Positions 63,884-64,000 of a DNA stretch of 64,000 nucleotides are shown piece after piece. The notes under the pieces are model-generated. The model was not told where the DNA came from. It saw nothing but the letters and a program-made list of their open reading frames with translations, and searched no databases. How positions within the stretch are numbered: position 1 is the first letter of the stretch; the number at the start of each line of letters is the position of its first letter. A program made the translations under genes and the position numbers. Origin of the DNA: Acinetobacter bouvetii (GTDB lineage: Bacteria; Pseudomonadota; Gammaproteobacteria; Pseudomonadales; Moraxellaceae). Where the stretch lies: contig NZ_CADDTS010000025.1 of NCBI RefSeq assembly GCF_902753875.1, forward strand, positions 61,913-125,912, in the 5' to 3' direction.

Positions 63884-64000
63884 CATTTGAAGTGCAACAC
63901 CATGTTCTTGGAATAATACCTGACTCGGGCTTCTAAATCCGAGTCTTTTTCTTGGGCGATGATTCAAACGTTGAGTGATTTCTGAAATATAAGCATCCGA
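63875..64000 (-). mobile_element. IS30-family transposase C-terminus (partial)
   Basis: The minus strand reads 41 residues to a TAA at 63875-63877. The segment ITQRLNHRPRKRLGFRSPSQ followed by VLFQEHGVALQM is the conserved end of IS30-family DDE transposases (N-x-R-P-R-K-x-L-G). The rest lies beyond the window. The element boundary cannot be fixed, since the terminal repeat overlaps or abuts the stop. Confidence 0.85.

Overview
The window reads as a chromosomal segment of an Acinetobacter species (Gammaproteobacteria, Moraxellaceae). The base composition is AT-leaning. The marker set is clpB, rlmKL, pyrB with an inactive pyrC-like partner, rpoH, a gspL-gspM pair away from other type II secretion genes, purF, tsaD/rpsU and rpoH-thiSG linkage. 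The species cannot be fixed from sequence alone. The window opens inside clpB (about 16 N-terminal residues missing) and closes inside an IS30-family transposase.

Layout. 1-2600: ClpB disaggregase. 2764-6321: a compact three-gene unit in which a GH3-type adenylate-forming enzyme lies between two acetyltransferase-like proteins; this is the best candidate for an undescribed pathway. 6626-7078: a glutamine-rich exported protein gene interrupted by one in-frame stop. 7110-9314: rRNA methyltransferase RlmKL. 10264-12526: pyrB plus a dihydroorotase homologue lacking its metal ligands. 12644-15947: two paralogous lipoproteins between a 30-base direct repeat, then an OmpA-like envelope protein. 16103-18960: a DUF2520 protein, a methyltransferase, TrmB and a half-size EamA transporter. 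19206-22794: an orphan NarX-type sensor kinase and a SulP anion transporter. 22999-25090: glutathione transferase, then the quinone-redox pair mdaB-ygiN. 25152-27923: thiG, thiS, a DUF423 protein, rpoH and a TusA-like protein, all on the minus strand. 28306-31050: cold-shock protein, DEAD-box helicase, lipoprotein and nitroreductase.

31084-37586 holds gpsA, sixA, gspL-gspM, pyrD, cvpA and purF. 37679-43682 holds an M48-like membrane protein with a broken zinc motif, a possible HolD, ghrB, a BepA-like protease and small proteins. 43775-45633 is the conserved yqeY-rpsU/tsaD locus with interleaved divergent promoters. 45849-50915 holds a phytase-like esterase lipoprotein, a DUF815 ATPase, and a patatin lipase overlapping a Ser/Thr-kinase-like gene. 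51023-51496 is a tRNA array (Leu, Trp, Leu, Leu) showing local duplication. After it come gloB, a PhzF protein, an M16 protease, an amidohydrolase, a DUF3144 protein and two tandem CYTH-CHAD proteins, the second with a degenerate CHAD half. The end holds a DUF962 gene cut by the IS30-type element.

Much of the window is core metabolism: pyrimidine synthesis (pyrB, pyrC-like, pyrD), purine synthesis (purF), thiamine (thiSG), translation and RNA modification (rlmKL, trmB, tsaD, rpsU, tRNAs) and proteostasis (clpB, rpoH, M48 and M16 proteases). Accessory signals are a dispersed three-hairpin intergenic element present twice in opposite orientations (about 23664-23855 and 63285-63528), the terminal insertion sequence, the interrupted gene and the duplicated tRNA block. 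No CRISPR array, prophage or integron was seen.
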